From Segatella oris (GTDB lineage: Bacteria > Bacteroidota > Bacteroidia > Bacteroidales > Bacteroidaceae), in the NCBI RefSeq assembly GCF_900637655.1, contig NZ_LR134384.1:1612001-1676000 (forward strand): a DNA stretch of 64,000 bases, read 5' to 3'. This document shows positions 1 to 8,254 of the stretch, one piece after another. Numbering within the stretch: position 1 is the first letter of the stretch; each line of letters starts with the position of its first letter. The notes beneath the pieces were generated by a model. It ran no database searches, was not told where the DNA came from, and worked only from the letters and a program-made list of their open reading frames with translations. The position numbers and the translations under genes were made by a program.

Positions 1-1115
1 TGAAAAAGATTTTATTAAGTTTATCTGCCCTGTTGATGGGTGTAGTTTTATTTACGTCGTGTGATGATGATGATACTCCACAGCTACGTCCTGTGCCAAC
101 GACTGAAGGTGCATTTGTTATGTGTTCGGGAAACATAGGAAAGAAAATTCCTGGCTCAGTGAGCTATTGGGATTATTCAAAGAATAGCATCTCAAACAAC
201 GCTTTCAGTCAGGCGAATGGGCGTGGATTGGGTAGTACGCCTAATGATGGAGTCTGCTATGGCAGTAAGATCTATTATGTCGTTGATGGTGAAAATACTA
301 TCGAGGTGGTAGACAAGAACCAAAAGTCTATTAAACAGATAAAAACGACAGATTTGTTAGGCAAAGAAGAGGGGAAAAGTCCACGCCATATCATTGCTTC
401 TTATGGTGCTGTTTGGGTGACGACATACGGTGGATATGTTGCAGCCATAGATACAACGACGTTCGCGTTACGCAAGAGCTACAAGGTGGGTTCCTATCCG
501 GAAGGGCTCACAGTGGCTAATGGAAGACTCTATGTTGCAAATAGTGATTACAGTAAGGGCAACGGTTCTATCTCTGAAATCAATTTGGCTACAGACAAAG
601 TAACAGAACACAAGGTTGAAGGAAGTAAGAATCCACAGGCTATTTTTATTGACAGAACAGGATTTTACATATTAGATTGGGGTGGTTATGATGAAAATTG
701 GAAGCAAATAGGTGCCGGATTGAAAGTTCTCAAGGTAAAGAATGGAAAGGATATAGCTGAAGATGTTGTAGCCAATGCAACGAGTGCAACTTATTATAAC
801 GGTGTATTCTATACGGTAAATGCACCTTCTGGAGCTGCTTCTGTAAGCTATAGTAAATACAATACCTCTAATCATACAACATCTTCCATGAAGTATAGCT
901 ATGATGAAACGAAGTTCTCACCTTCTTATATCGCTGCAGATCCCGTGACAGGTCGCTTATTTTTATCTTTCTATGAGAAGGTTGGAGGTTATGCAAGCTA
1001 TGCAACAGCAGGCTATCTCAAGGAGTTTGATGCAAGCGGAAAGGAGCTTCATTCAGCCAAGATAGGTGTAGGCCCTTGTGCAATCTTCTTTAATACCAAG
1101 ATTAATTGGAAGTAA
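1..1115 (+). CDS. btuG: BtuG-like surface lipoprotein (beta-propeller, DUF5074 type), B12 capture
   Basis: The reading frame is open from base 3 and the codon before it ends in TG at bases 1-2, so the start ATG lies one base outside the window. A TTG or ATG near base 33 would cut the signal peptide in half. The complete protein is about 371 residues: a basic start, a hydrophobic stretch and the lipobox FTSC followed by four Asp, typical of a surface-exported Bacteroidota lipoprotein. The rest resembles a YncE-like beta-propeller, with repeated hydrophobic strands and TVANGRLYVAN and AADPVTGRLFLSF blade motifs. Known family: BtuG of Bacteroides binds cobalamin on the outer surface and hands it to BtuB. 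The immediate BtuF-like and BtuC-like neighbours support this over a generic propeller. The stop codon abuts the next ATG. Confidence 0.75.
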   Translation, partial: KKILLSLSALLMGVVLFTSCDDDDTPQLRPVPTTEGAFVMCSGNIGKKIPGSVSYWDYSKNSISNNAFSQANGRGLGSTPNDGVCYGSKIYYVVDGENTIEVVDKNQKSIKQIKTTDLLGKEEGKSPRHIIASYGAVWVTTYGGYVAAIDTTTFALRKSYKVGSYPEGLTVANGRLYVANSDYSKGNGSISEINLATDKVTEHKVEGSKNPQAIFIDRTGFYILDWGGYDENWKQIGAGLKVLKVKNGKDIAEDVVANATSATYYNGVFYTVNAPSGAASVSYSKYNTSNHTTSSMKYSYDETKFSPSYIAADPVTGRLFLSFYEKVGGYASYATAGYLKEFDASGKELHSAKIGVGPCAIFFNTKINWK

Positions 1116-2279
1116 ATGAAAAAGAGTTTCATAGCTTTTTTAATACTGATTATCGGTGTTTTCACTTCTTGTTCCCATTCCCAAATAGGGCAGGGAACAG
1201 GTGGTGGAGACACCGTTTACTTGGATAATGCCCGTCATCTGACGATTGTCAAATATAAAGGCTATACTGTTGTCAAACTGACAAATCCGTGGAAGCAGGG
1301 TAAAACGCTGCATACTTATGTGCTTGTTCCAAAAGGGAAAGCCGGCGACAGGGTATGCAAAGCGCTTCCCTCCTTGGTTGGTCAGGCGGCAACGATAGTC
1401 AGAACGCCCGTCAGAAAATCGGTAGTATTTTCGACGGTATATTGTGCATTGCTTTATGAGCTTAAGGCAGATGAAGCTATTAATGGCGTCTGTGATCTGC
1501 AATATATTTCTATTCCGGATGTGCAGAAGCGTGCACGGATGAAACCAACAGATGCTCGTTACATCGTTGATTGTGGGAATAGCATGGGTGCAGATATAGA
1601 GAAGATTATCGATTTAAAGCCAGAAGTGATGCTGATTTCACCTTTTGAAAACAGTGGAGGATATGGAAAATTAGAGAGTATTCATATTCCAATCATTGAA
1701 ACTGCTGACTATATGGAGACTTCTGCTTTAGGAAGAGCCGAGTGGATGAAGTTCTATGGACTGCTTTATGGGCGTGAGGAAGAAGCCTTTACCTTATATA
1801 ATGAGGTGAAAGACAGTTATGAAAAACTGAAGCAAAAAGCCCGTAAAGCGAAGATGGCTCTATCTGTTCTCACAGAAAAGAAGACCGGAAGTGTGTGGTA
1901 TGTCCCTGGGGGGCGTAGCGTGATTGGGAGTCTGTTACATGATGCAGGGGCACATTATGCATTTGCCAATGACACGCAGGCGGGGAGTCTCGCCCTGCCT
2001 TTTGAAACGGTTTTGGATAGGGCTGGTTCAAGTGATGTATGGCTGTTCAAGTACAATGAGCATCCGGCTACATTACAGGAATTGTCAGATGAATATGTCG
2101 GTTATCGCCAGTTTAAGGCTTTCCAGACTCAAAATGTCTTTGCTTGTGACTGTACACGCAGGCCATATTTTGAAGAAGTAAGCTTTCATCCAGACAGATT
2201 GTTGAGTGACATCATCCAAATTGTTCACCCTGATATTGCCGGTTTTGCTCCTATGTACTATTATGAGCGATTAAAATAG
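1116..2279 (+). CDS. btuF: Periplasmic B12/heme-type substrate-binding lipoprotein (BtuF-like)
   Basis: A 387-residue protein with a lipoprotein signal (FTSC at about residue 19) and the two-lobed fold of type III ABC binding proteins. The N-lobe has VYCALLYELKADEAINGVCD and the segment IIDLKPEVMLIS; the C-lobe has YVPGGRSVIGSLLHDAGAHYAF, the usual cue for metal, heme or cobalamin binding proteins. Its ATG follows directly on the stop of the BtuG-like gene, so translation is probably coupled. It would deliver cobalamin to the permease encoded 14 bases downstream. Siderophore or heme binding cannot be excluded from sequence alone, but the adenosyltransferase in the same cluster favours cobalamin. 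Confidence 0.8.
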   Translation: MKKSFIAFLILIIGVFTSCSHSQIGQGTGGGDTVYLDNARHLTIVKYKGYTVVKLTNPWKQGKTLHTYVLVPKGKAGDRVCKALPSLVGQAATIVRTPVRKSVVFSTVYCALLYELKADEAINGVCDLQYISIPDVQKRARMKPTDARYIVDCGNSMGADIEKIIDLKPEVMLISPFENSGGYGKLESIHIPIIETADYMETSALGRAEWMKFYGLLYGREEEAFTLYNEVKDSYEKLKQKARKAKMALSVLTEKKTGSVWYVPGGRSVIGSLLHDAGAHYAFANDTQAGSLALPFETVLDRAGSSDVWLFKYNEHPATLQELSDEYVGYRQFKAFQTQNVFACDCTRRPYFEEVSFHPDRLLSDIIQIVHPDIAGFAPMYYYERLK

Positions 2280-2293
2280 ACTGTAGAGAAAAG

Positions 2294-3331
2294 ATGTCTA
2301 AAGGTATAAGATATTGCATGTTGATGTGTGCGGGGATTGTGATTTTATTCGCATTAAACCTGATTGTGGGCAGTGTAAAGATACCCATAGCGGCGACTGT
2401 GCAATTTCTTTTCCCGTTTTTGAGTAGTGATGGAGCCATGTCTTTGCAGGCATCTCATCCTTCATGGCACTTCATTATCATGGATTCGAGACTTCCACAA
2501 GCCTTGACTGCGCTTCTGTCGGGTGCTTCCTTGGCTGTATGTGGCCTGTTGTTACAGACTGCTTTTCGCAATCCTTTGGCCGGTCCCGGCATCTTTGGTA
2601 TCAACAGTGGAGCAGGATTAGGTGTGGCTTTGGTCATGCTGTTGATGGGGGGAAGCGTAACAACAGCAGCCTTTTCGATGAGTGGTTTTATGGCTATTCT
2701 GCTGTCTGCATTCATTGGAGCCATGGTAGTTACTCTGCTGCTCTTTTTCTTTTCATCAATGGTCAGAAGCAGTGTGATGCTTCTTATCATAGGAATTATG
2801 ATAGGTTATCTGTCTAATTCGGCAATCTCCATATTGAATTTCTTTGCAACAGAGGAGGGAGTGAAATCCTATTTAGTGTGGGGATTAGGGAATTTTGGCG
2901 GTGTTTCCATGGCTCACATGCCTCTTTTTGCCTCGGTTGTCATCTTAGGTCTGACAGCTTCTCTTTTGATGATGAAGCCTTTGAATGCCTTACTTTTAGG
3001 AGAACAGTATGCCGAAAACCTTGGCATTAACACGCAACGGACACGTAACTTTCTGCTTGTTGTGACGGGAATTCTGACTGCAATCACTACTGCTTTCTGT
3101 GGTCCTGTAGCTTTTATTGGGTTAGCAGTGCCGCATATTGCACGCTTGTTGCTGTGCACCGACAATCACCATTGGCTTTTACCTGCAACTATTCTTACAG
3201 GAGCTGCAGTTGCATTGCTCTGTAACTTGCTGTGCTTCCTGCCCGGTGAGAGGGGAGTCATTCCGTTGAATGCAGTGACTCCTTTGTTGGGAGCACCTAT
3301 AATTATCTATGTTATCACCAAAAAAAGATGA
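2294..3331 (+). CDS. btuC: FecCD/BtuC-family ABC permease
   Basis: A 345-residue polytopic inner membrane protein with about ten hydrophobic segments. Family landmarks are visible: SRLPQALTALLSGASLAVCGLLLQTAFRNPLAGPGIFGINSGAG near the N-terminus, LGLNTQ-like LGINTQRTRN in the middle, and FCGPVAFIGLAVPHIARLL near the C-terminus. These are the conserved signatures of iron-siderophore and B12 permeases. The transporter works as a dimer with two copies of an ATPase, but no btuD-like ATPase gene follows here: the next gene begins 3 bases after the stop and encodes an adenosyltransferase. The ATPase may be upstream of the window or elsewhere. Confidence 0.9.
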   Translation: MSKGIRYCMLMCAGIVILFALNLIVGSVKIPIAATVQFLFPFLSSDGAMSLQASHPSWHFIIMDSRLPQALTALLSGASLAVCGLLLQTAFRNPLAGPGIFGINSGAGLGVALVMLLMGGSVTTAAFSMSGFMAILLSAFIGAMVVTLLLFFFSSMVRSSVMLLIIGIMIGYLSNSAISILNFFATEEGVKSYLVWGLGNFGGVSMAHMPLFASVVILGLTASLLMMKPLNALLLGEQYAENLGINTQRTRNFLLVVTGILTAITTAFCGPVAFIGLAVPHIARLLLCTDNHHWLLPATILTGAAVALLCNLLCFLPGERGVIPLNAVTPLLGAPIIIYVITKKR

Positions 3332-3334
3332 GTT

Positions 3335-3832
3335 ATGAAAATCTATACAAAAGGCGGAGATAAAGGGATGACGTCTTTGCTGCATGGAGAACGTGTTGCC
3401 AAGGATGATATCCGAATAGAAACCAATGGGCAACTTGATGAGTTGAATGCTTTATTAGGCATTGTTGTGGCCTTGATGAAGCCAAATCATCCGGATGCTT
3501 TGCGATTGCAAAACATACAGAAACTTTTAATGAAAATCATGGGGCAAATCGCTGATAACGGGCAAGAGCATTTGCGTGAAGATGCTTCTTTGTCTGAAAT
3601 GATTACAAGTTTAGAGCATTTTATTGATGCCGAAACGAGTAGAGAACGCTTTTCTTTCGTTGTTCCGGGTGGTTCGTTGTTGGCTGCTCACTTGCAATAT
3701 GCCCGTGCAAAGGCCCGTACATGTGAACGAAGAATGTGGACACTTCATCGTGATTATCCTTTAGATGAAACGGTGATGAAACTGATGAACCGACTGAGTG
3801 ATTATCTGTTTGTATTGGCTTTATGCGTCTGA
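3335..3832 (+). CDS. Cob(I)alamin adenosyltransferase, PduO type
   Basis: A 165-residue protein that transfers the adenosyl group of ATP to reduced cobalamin, forming coenzyme B12. The N-terminal ATP loop (IYTKGGDKGMTSLLHGERVAKDD, residues 2-24), the NGQLDELNALLG segment and the C-terminal FVVPGGS...ARAKARTCERR helix are the PduO-family signatures. It is slightly short at the C-terminus compared with many relatives. It lies 3 bases after the permease, so uptake and activation of the vitamin are encoded together. Confidence 0.9.
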   Translation: MKIYTKGGDKGMTSLLHGERVAKDDIRIETNGQLDELNALLGIVVALMKPNHPDALRLQNIQKLLMKIMGQIADNGQEHLREDASLSEMITSLEHFIDAETSRERFSFVVPGGSLLAAHLQYARAKARTCERRMWTLHRDYPLDETVMKLMNRLSDYLFVLALCV

Positions 3833-3885
3833 TGATGTTTTTGTGAAATCATTTTGCAGAACAATGCCTATTGGATTGCGTTGCA

Positions 3886-3973
3886 ATCTGCGTCAAGTCA
3901 CGCTGTAATCTGCATCAAATGACATGGTCATCTGCGTCACTTTACCGCCTCATCTGCGTCACTTTGCAAGTCA
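3886..3973 (+). repeat. 22-bp-period intergenic repeat array A
   Basis: Four units begin at 3886, 3908, 3930 and 3952, exactly 22 bases apart. Each starts ATCTGCGTCA or ATCTGCATCA and then diverges. It lies in the 482-base gap between the adenosyltransferase and the protease gene. The same register and core recur at five other gaps in this window. There are no unique spacers and no coding potential. Confidence 0.8.
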
Positions 3974-4173
3974 TTATGTATCAGTCAATTATACGTTTAC
4001 ATTTTAATAATCCGACAGGGAAATGTTGATTGCTCGTCGACTTTCATCTTTCAAAGTATATTAAGAATACATAGAACAACTTAATATGACTTGCTGGTTT
4101 GATGATGATGCCAAGTTTAATGCTGCTGATTAATAAGTGTAAAAATAAAAAAAGAGTCGTTTAAGAGCCGTTA

Positions 4174-4198
4174 AAGTGTTAAATTGAAGTGTTAAATT
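4174..4198 (+). promoter_or_regulatory. Paired 12-bp direct repeats upstream of the Deg protease
   Basis: AAGTGTTAAATT occurs at 4174-4185 and again at 4187-4198, a start-to-start spacing of 13 bases. The pair lies about 50-70 bases upstream of the -7 box of the protease gene, a usual place for an activator. The binding protein is unknown. Confidence 0.35.
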
Positions 4199-4244
4199 CG
4201 GATAAAGAATTAAGAGTTTCCGCTGATATTGCTGATTTTACTTA

Positions 4245-4252
4245 TATATTTG
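4245..4252 (+). promoter_or_regulatory. Probable -7 promoter element of the Deg protease gene
   Basis: TATATTTG matches the Bacteroidota -7 consensus TAnnTTTG. No good TTTG -33 box is seen at the expected 19-base distance, which would fit dependence on an activator. The leader to the ATG at 4315 would be about 55 bases. Confidence 0.5.
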
Positions 4253-4314
4253 TAATCAGTTTTGAATAAGAAAGAGTATTCATAAGTATAGAACGTAAAC
4301 TAAAAAAGATAAGT

Positions 4315-5793
4315 ATGAGAATGTTTGGTAAGTATGTTTTGGGTGCAATGTGCGTAGGTGCACTTGCCCTTTCTACAGGAGCTTTCATTAAGGTGAACGC
4401 TGCACCGGCGACAGAAGCAGTGGTTTCCGGCCAACCTGTTGACTTGACTTATGCTGCAGAGAAGGCACTTCCTGCGGTTGTTCATATTAAATATGTACAG
4501 AATTCTAAGGTTCAAACTGTAGAGATGGAGGATGACCCGTTCAGTGACTTCTTTGGACCTTTCGGCTTCTTTGGTTATCCTGACCAAGGAAACGGCAAGC
4601 AGAAGCGCAAGGTGCAAACACCAAAGAGGGAGGCAACCGGCAGTGGAGTGATTATAAGTCCTGATGGTTATATTGTCACTAACAATCATGTTGTGAATGG
4701 TGCAGACGAGTTAACGGTGACTTTGAACGACAATCGGGAGTTCTCTGCCCGCATTATTGGAACAGATCCCAATACGGATCTTGCACTCATCAAGATTAAT
4801 GGAAAGAACCTTCCAACTTTACCTATAGGTGACAGTGACAATCTAAAGGTTGGTGAATGGGTGCTTGCTGTGGGTAATCCCTATAACCTAAGTTCAACGG
4901 TAACCGCCGGAATTGTCAGTGCCAAGGCGCGTTCAATGGGCGGAGAAGGCTCTAATGGCCCTCAGATTTCCAGCTTCATTCAGACTGATGCAGCTATTAA
5001 TCCTGGAAACTCCGGGGGTGCATTGGTAAACGCCAAGGGTGAACTTGTAGGCATAAATGCCATGCTTTATTCACAAACAGGCTCTTATAGTGGTTATGGT
5101 TTTGCCATTCCAACGACTATCATGAATAAGGTTGTAAGTGATTTAAAGCAGTATGGTACAGTTCAACGTGCTGTTCTTGGTATTCGAGGTGGTGACGTAT
5201 TGAACTATATCAATGCACAGAAAGATGCAAATAAAGAGGTTGATTTGGGTACCAACGAGGGTGTTTATGTTGCTGAAGTCTCTGATGGAAGCTCTGCATC
5301 TGCAGCTGGTATCGTTAAAGGTGATGTGATAACGGAGGCTGATGGCAAGAAGATAACCAAGATGTCTGAGCTTCAGGAGTTGTTGTCGAAGAAGCGTCCT
5401 GGCGAGAAAGTAACGTTGACTTATCTCCACAATAAATCAAAACGGTCGAAGACAGTGACCTTGATGAATGCACAAGGCAACACGAAAGTGATTAAAACGG
5501 CAGACCTTGATGTGCTTGGTGCAAGCTTCCGTCCTGTTACAGAACAGCAGAAGAAGGAGTTTGATTTGAGCTTTGGTCTTGAGGTGACAAAGGTTGGAAA
5601 AGGTGCTATTAAAGATGGAGGTATCGAACAAGGTTTCATCATGCAATATGCTAATGACACACCTCTTAAGAGTATTTCAGACCTTCAGGAACTTGTTAAG
5701 AGTGCTTCAACCAGCAAGGATCCTGTGCTGATTGTCAAGGGAGTTTGGCCTTCTGGGAAGCGTGATTATAAGGTGGTCAAGGTCTCAGAATAA
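4315..5793 (+). CDS. degQ: Periplasmic serine protease of the HtrA/DegQ family
   Basis: A 492-residue envelope quality-control protease and chaperone. It has an N-terminal signal peptide (about residues 1-30), a trypsin-like domain with the catalytic triad H125 (TNNHVV), D155 (TDLALIK) and S233 (GNSGGAL), and two PDZ domains. The first PDZ starts around residue 285 (AVLGIRGGDV...GVYVAEV) and the second is near the C-terminus. A Phe/Gly-rich loop at about 74-90 matches the LA loop region of Deg proteases. It is monocistronic: a 480-base gap precedes it and a terminator follows. Confidence 0.93.
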   Translation: MRMFGKYVLGAMCVGALALSTGAFIKVNAAPATEAVVSGQPVDLTYAAEKALPAVVHIKYVQNSKVQTVEMEDDPFSDFFGPFGFFGYPDQGNGKQKRKVQTPKREATGSGVIISPDGYIVTNNHVVNGADELTVTLNDNREFSARIIGTDPNTDLALIKINGKNLPTLPIGDSDNLKVGEWVLAVGNPYNLSSTVTAGIVSAKARSMGGEGSNGPQISSFIQTDAAINPGNSGGALVNAKGELVGINAMLYSQTGSYSGYGFAIPTTIMNKVVSDLKQYGTVQRAVLGIRGGDVLNYINAQKDANKEVDLGTNEGVYVAEVSDGSSASAAGIVKGDVITEADGKKITKMSELQELLSKKRPGEKVTLTYLHNKSKRSKTVTLMNAQGNTKVIKTADLDVLGASFRPVTEQQKKEFDLSFGLEVTKVGKGAIKDGGIEQGFIMQYANDTPLKSISDLQELVKSASTSKDPVLIVKGVWPSGKRDYKVVKVSE

Positions 5794-5811
5794 AGACATT
5801 ATTTGACAGAA

Positions 5812-5840
5812 GGGGCGGGTAGCAATACTCGTTCCTTTTT
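5812..5840 (+). terminator. Rho-independent terminator after the Deg protease gene
   Basis: GGGGCGGGT pairs with ACTCGTTCC (nine pairs, three of them G-U) around a six-base loop, followed by TTTTTCTTTTT. It lies 18 bases after the stop codon. Confidence 0.7.
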
Positions 5841-5961
5841 CTTTTTGGTGTACAATAAACCTTGTAGTGTCGGAATGTATAAGGAATGGTGCTTGAAAGG
5901 ATTGCCTTTGTCTGCACATCTAATATCATTTCCAATAGAAAAGAAAATGGAGCTGATGGTT

Positions 5962-6486
5962 TTATTCTTCTGTTATGCGAAGGATGATGCTTGTGGCGCC
6001 AATGGTAAAAAGGCTGCCATCTGCGATGACTCTGCGCTCACGATTGCCTAAGATTTCGTTGTCGACAAAGGTTCCTGTATAGCTTGGCCCGTCACGCAGC
6101 ACATATTTGAGATTACCTTCTTTGTTGCGACTGACATTAATGATGCAATGTGTCATGTCAATGCTGGGATCATTGGTTTCGATAGGACAGTTGATATCAC
6201 TTCCTTTCATGTAGCGGCCAATGACATTATCACCCATTTGCAGGGGAATTACCTGTTTATAATGAAACACGTTCTCAATGACAACAATAGAGCCGCAACC
6301 TTTCTCGTTGGCTAATTCATTTAGTTGTTCATCCTTTTGAGCGTTGCGAAGTTTAGATACTCCCATGCGGATGCCAAAGTTCTTGCCACATTCCGGGCAT
6401 TCAAAAATCAGGGATTGGCCTGTCTGATATTTGGTTTCATCAAATGTAATGTAGTTATCACATTTCGGGCAACGTACACGTTTCAT
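5962..6486 (-). CDS. Zinc-ribbon plus FHA-domain protein
   Basis: A 174-residue cytoplasmic protein. The N-terminus carries a zinc ribbon with CPKC (residues 6-9) and CPEC (31-34), resembling the MJ0042/zinc_ribbon finger. The C-terminal half is a forkhead-associated fold: VIGRYMKGSDINCPIETNDPSIDMTHCII contains the GR and S..H motifs that read phosphothreonine, followed by GTFVDNEIL. It follows the HU/SPOR gene by 21 bases and probably shares its promoter. The phosphopeptide partner is not evident. The call as an FHA protein is firm; the biological role is open. Confidence 0.85.
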   Translation of the reverse strand: MKRVRCPKCDNYITFDETKYQTGQSLIFECPECGKNFGIRMGVSKLRNAQKDEQLNELANEKGCGSIVVIENVFHYKQVIPLQMGDNVIGRYMKGSDINCPIETNDPSIDMTHCIINVSRNKEGNLKYVLRDGPSYTGTFVDNEILGNRERRVIADGSLFTIGATSIILRITEE

Positions 6487-6507
6487 AAATAAAAGGCTGA
6501 AAGTAGT

Positions 6508-7560
6508 TTATTTAATATGCATCACCCAACAATCAGCAAACTCCGCTTTGTTGTTGAGTTTATTGACAATATTGCGTGCCTCTCGTTCTGAAGCATATTC
6601 TCCATAAATGACTTTTGTGCGGTTGTTCTGTGTAAGCACGCCTGCTTCTGTGTAACCTTTACGATGAAGCTCACGCACAAAAAGCTTTGCATTCTTGCGA
6701 GTAACTCTGCTGGCCAGCACAATGCAGTAGTAGTTCTTGGGTGCGGCTGCCGGAATGAGGTCTGCTTTTATCTTGTTATTGTCTGCAGTCTGCTTTTGTT
6801 GTACAGTTTCAACGGCTTTCTTAGTTATATCTTTTGTGATATGAGTTGTCGCATTTCCTATAGTCACATCCTTGGGCATGATATATGTAAGAAAGTCTGT
6901 ATCGATTTTGTTTCCAGTCATAGTTGCTATGTCTCCATTACCCAAAGACGAGGGTAACAACAAGAATACCAATATGGCAATACATGCAATGGCGATGTTT
7001 CTTACTACGCTTCGGCGAATAGTATAAGCCTCTTCTTCTTTTTCTTCGCCATTGGCGGTTGTGTTGAAATCTAAGAGCTGTGCTTTTGGTTGCGGCGCTA
7101 CAATGTTCACCTCCTGTTCGGTTTCAAACGTTTCCACAGCATCTAATCGTTTGAATTCAAAGCAACTAAGTCCATAAAGGGCAGGAGTGAGGAGTCCGGC
7201 TTCACAAGGTTCGAAAGTATAGTGCCCCTCATCATTGATAAATAGAGTGCCTAAGTCTTTCAACTCGTATTTACCTTCTCTCTCAAGTATTTGCTTCATT
7301 TCTTCTGTTTCCTGCTCTATGCGACACAATGCTTCTGGATAACTGATATCGTAAGCCTCAACATAGGATTGTGCAAGAAGAGAATCGTTGATTTTAAGAA
7401 GGGGATTAAAGCCGACAGTTCGTGTTGGCGGAAGAAACGAAAAGTCTCTCTCGTCAAAACGCGCAGCCGTATAATGTGCCATAAATCCACCGAAAGCAGG
7501 GATTATGACACAGTCATTTGTGAGCAAAAGTATTTCTATATGTCTTTCTAACTCTATCAC
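6508..7560 (-). CDS. HU-CCDC81-like and SPOR-domain membrane protein
   Basis: A 350-residue protein with three parts. Residues 1-140 look like the tandem bacterial HU-CCDC81 domains (start MIELERHIEILLLTNDCVIIPAFGGF). A single hydrophobic segment near residues 188-206 follows a basic RRSVVRN stretch, so the HU part should be cytoplasmic. The C-terminal 75 residues (YYCIVLASRVTRKNAKLFVRELHRKGY...) form a SPOR domain, which binds denuded septal peptidoglycan in known cases. The combination suggests a link between the division site and a DNA-binding-like or protein-binding fold inside the cell. The start at 7560 lies just downstream of a full consensus promoter. Confidence 0.85.
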   Translation of the reverse strand: MIELERHIEILLLTNDCVIIPAFGGFMAHYTAARFDERDFSFLPPTRTVGFNPLLKINDSLLAQSYVEAYDISYPEALCRIEQETEEMKQILEREGKYELKDLGTLFINDEGHYTFEPCEAGLLTPALYGLSCFEFKRLDAVETFETEQEVNIVAPQPKAQLLDFNTTANGEEKEEEAYTIRRSVVRNIAIACIAILVFLLLPSSLGNGDIATMTGNKIDTDFLTYIMPKDVTIGNATTHITKDITKKAVETVQQKQTADNNKIKADLIPAAAPKNYYCIVLASRVTRKNAKLFVRELHRKGYTEAGVLTQNNRTKVIYGEYASEREARNIVNKLNNKAEFADCWVMHIK

Positions 7561-7565
7561 GTTTG

Positions 7566-7596
7566 CAAATTTAGTACTTTTATTTTAGGTTTCAAA
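7566..7596 (-). promoter_or_regulatory. Consensus promoter of the HU/SPOR-FHA operon
   Basis: On the minus strand, TTTG (7593-7596), a 19-base spacer and TAAATTTG (7566-7573). The start codon at 7560 begins only five bases after the -7 box, so the mRNA would be leaderless or nearly so unless a later start is used. Confidence 0.75.
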
Positions 7597-7643
7597 GTGT
7601 TGTGATGAAAAATCATCAAGAAAAATTTATTTGTGCTTTTTAT

Positions 7644-7674
7644 TTTGCAGACTATTATAAAAGTCGTATCTTTG
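7644..7674 (+). promoter_or_regulatory. Consensus promoter of rfbC
   Basis: TTTG at 7644-7647, a 19-base spacer and TATCTTTG at 7667-7674. This is the full Bacteroidota housekeeping promoter, about 30 bases upstream of the rfbC start codon. Confidence 0.85.
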
Positions 7675-7705
7675 TGCCAAAGAAAGAACAAATTCTTATT
7701 AGAAA

Positions 7706-8254
7706 ATGGAGTATAAGCAAACGGAAATTAAAGGTGTTTATATCATCGAACCGCATGTTTTTAATGATGCTCGTGGCTATTTTTTTGAAGCGTGGAAAAA
7801 TGAAGAATTCCAACGGTATGTAGGAAAGATTAATTTCATTCAAGACAACGAGTCTAAGTCTTCTTATGGCGTGTTGCGTGGCTTGCATTATCAGAAAGGC
7901 GAGTATTCACAGGCTAAATTGGTACGTGTCATCAAGGGTAAGGTGCTTGATGTAGCTGTTGATATCCGTAAGAGCAGCCCCACTTTCGGTAAGTATGTTA
8001 TGGTAGAACTGTCAGATGAAAACAAGCGTCAGTTCTTTATTCCTCGTGGTTTTGCCCATGGTTTTCTTGTTTTGAGTGAAGAAGCCATTTTCACTTACAA
8101 GGTTGATAATGTCTATGCTCCTCAGCATGAGGCCAGTATTCGCTGGAATGATGAAGATATTCACATAGAATGGCCAATAGAAACAAAAGATGTGCTTACA
8201 TCAGAAAAGGATCTCAAGGCATCGTCATTGAAAGATGCAGAATTGTTTGATTGA
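7706..8254 (+). CDS. rfbC: dTDP-4-dehydrorhamnose 3,5-epimerase
   Basis: A 182-residue cupin enzyme that epimerises dTDP-4-keto-6-deoxyglucose at C3 and C5 on the way to dTDP-L-rhamnose for surface polysaccharide. Family motifs: the N-terminal GVYIIEPHVFNDARGYFFE, the catalytic His in VLRGLHYQKG, the AVDIRKSSPTFGKYV strand and IPRGFAHGFLVLSE. The length is standard. The other rhamnose genes (rfbA, B, D) are not adjacent. The stop overlaps the next start as TGATG. Confidence 0.95.
   Translation: MEYKQTEIKGVYIIEPHVFNDARGYFFEAWKNEEFQRYVGKINFIQDNESKSSYGVLRGLHYQKGEYSQAKLVRVIKGKVLDVAVDIRKSSPTFGKYVMVELSDENKRQFFIPRGFAHGFLVLSEEAIFTYKVDNVYAPQHEASIRWNDEDIHIEWPIETKDVLTSEKDLKASSLKDAELFD

Noticed and set aside
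5803..6051. An 82-codon plus-strand frame after the Deg protease
   Set aside because: It spans the terminator hairpin and the end of the FHA gene on the other strand.
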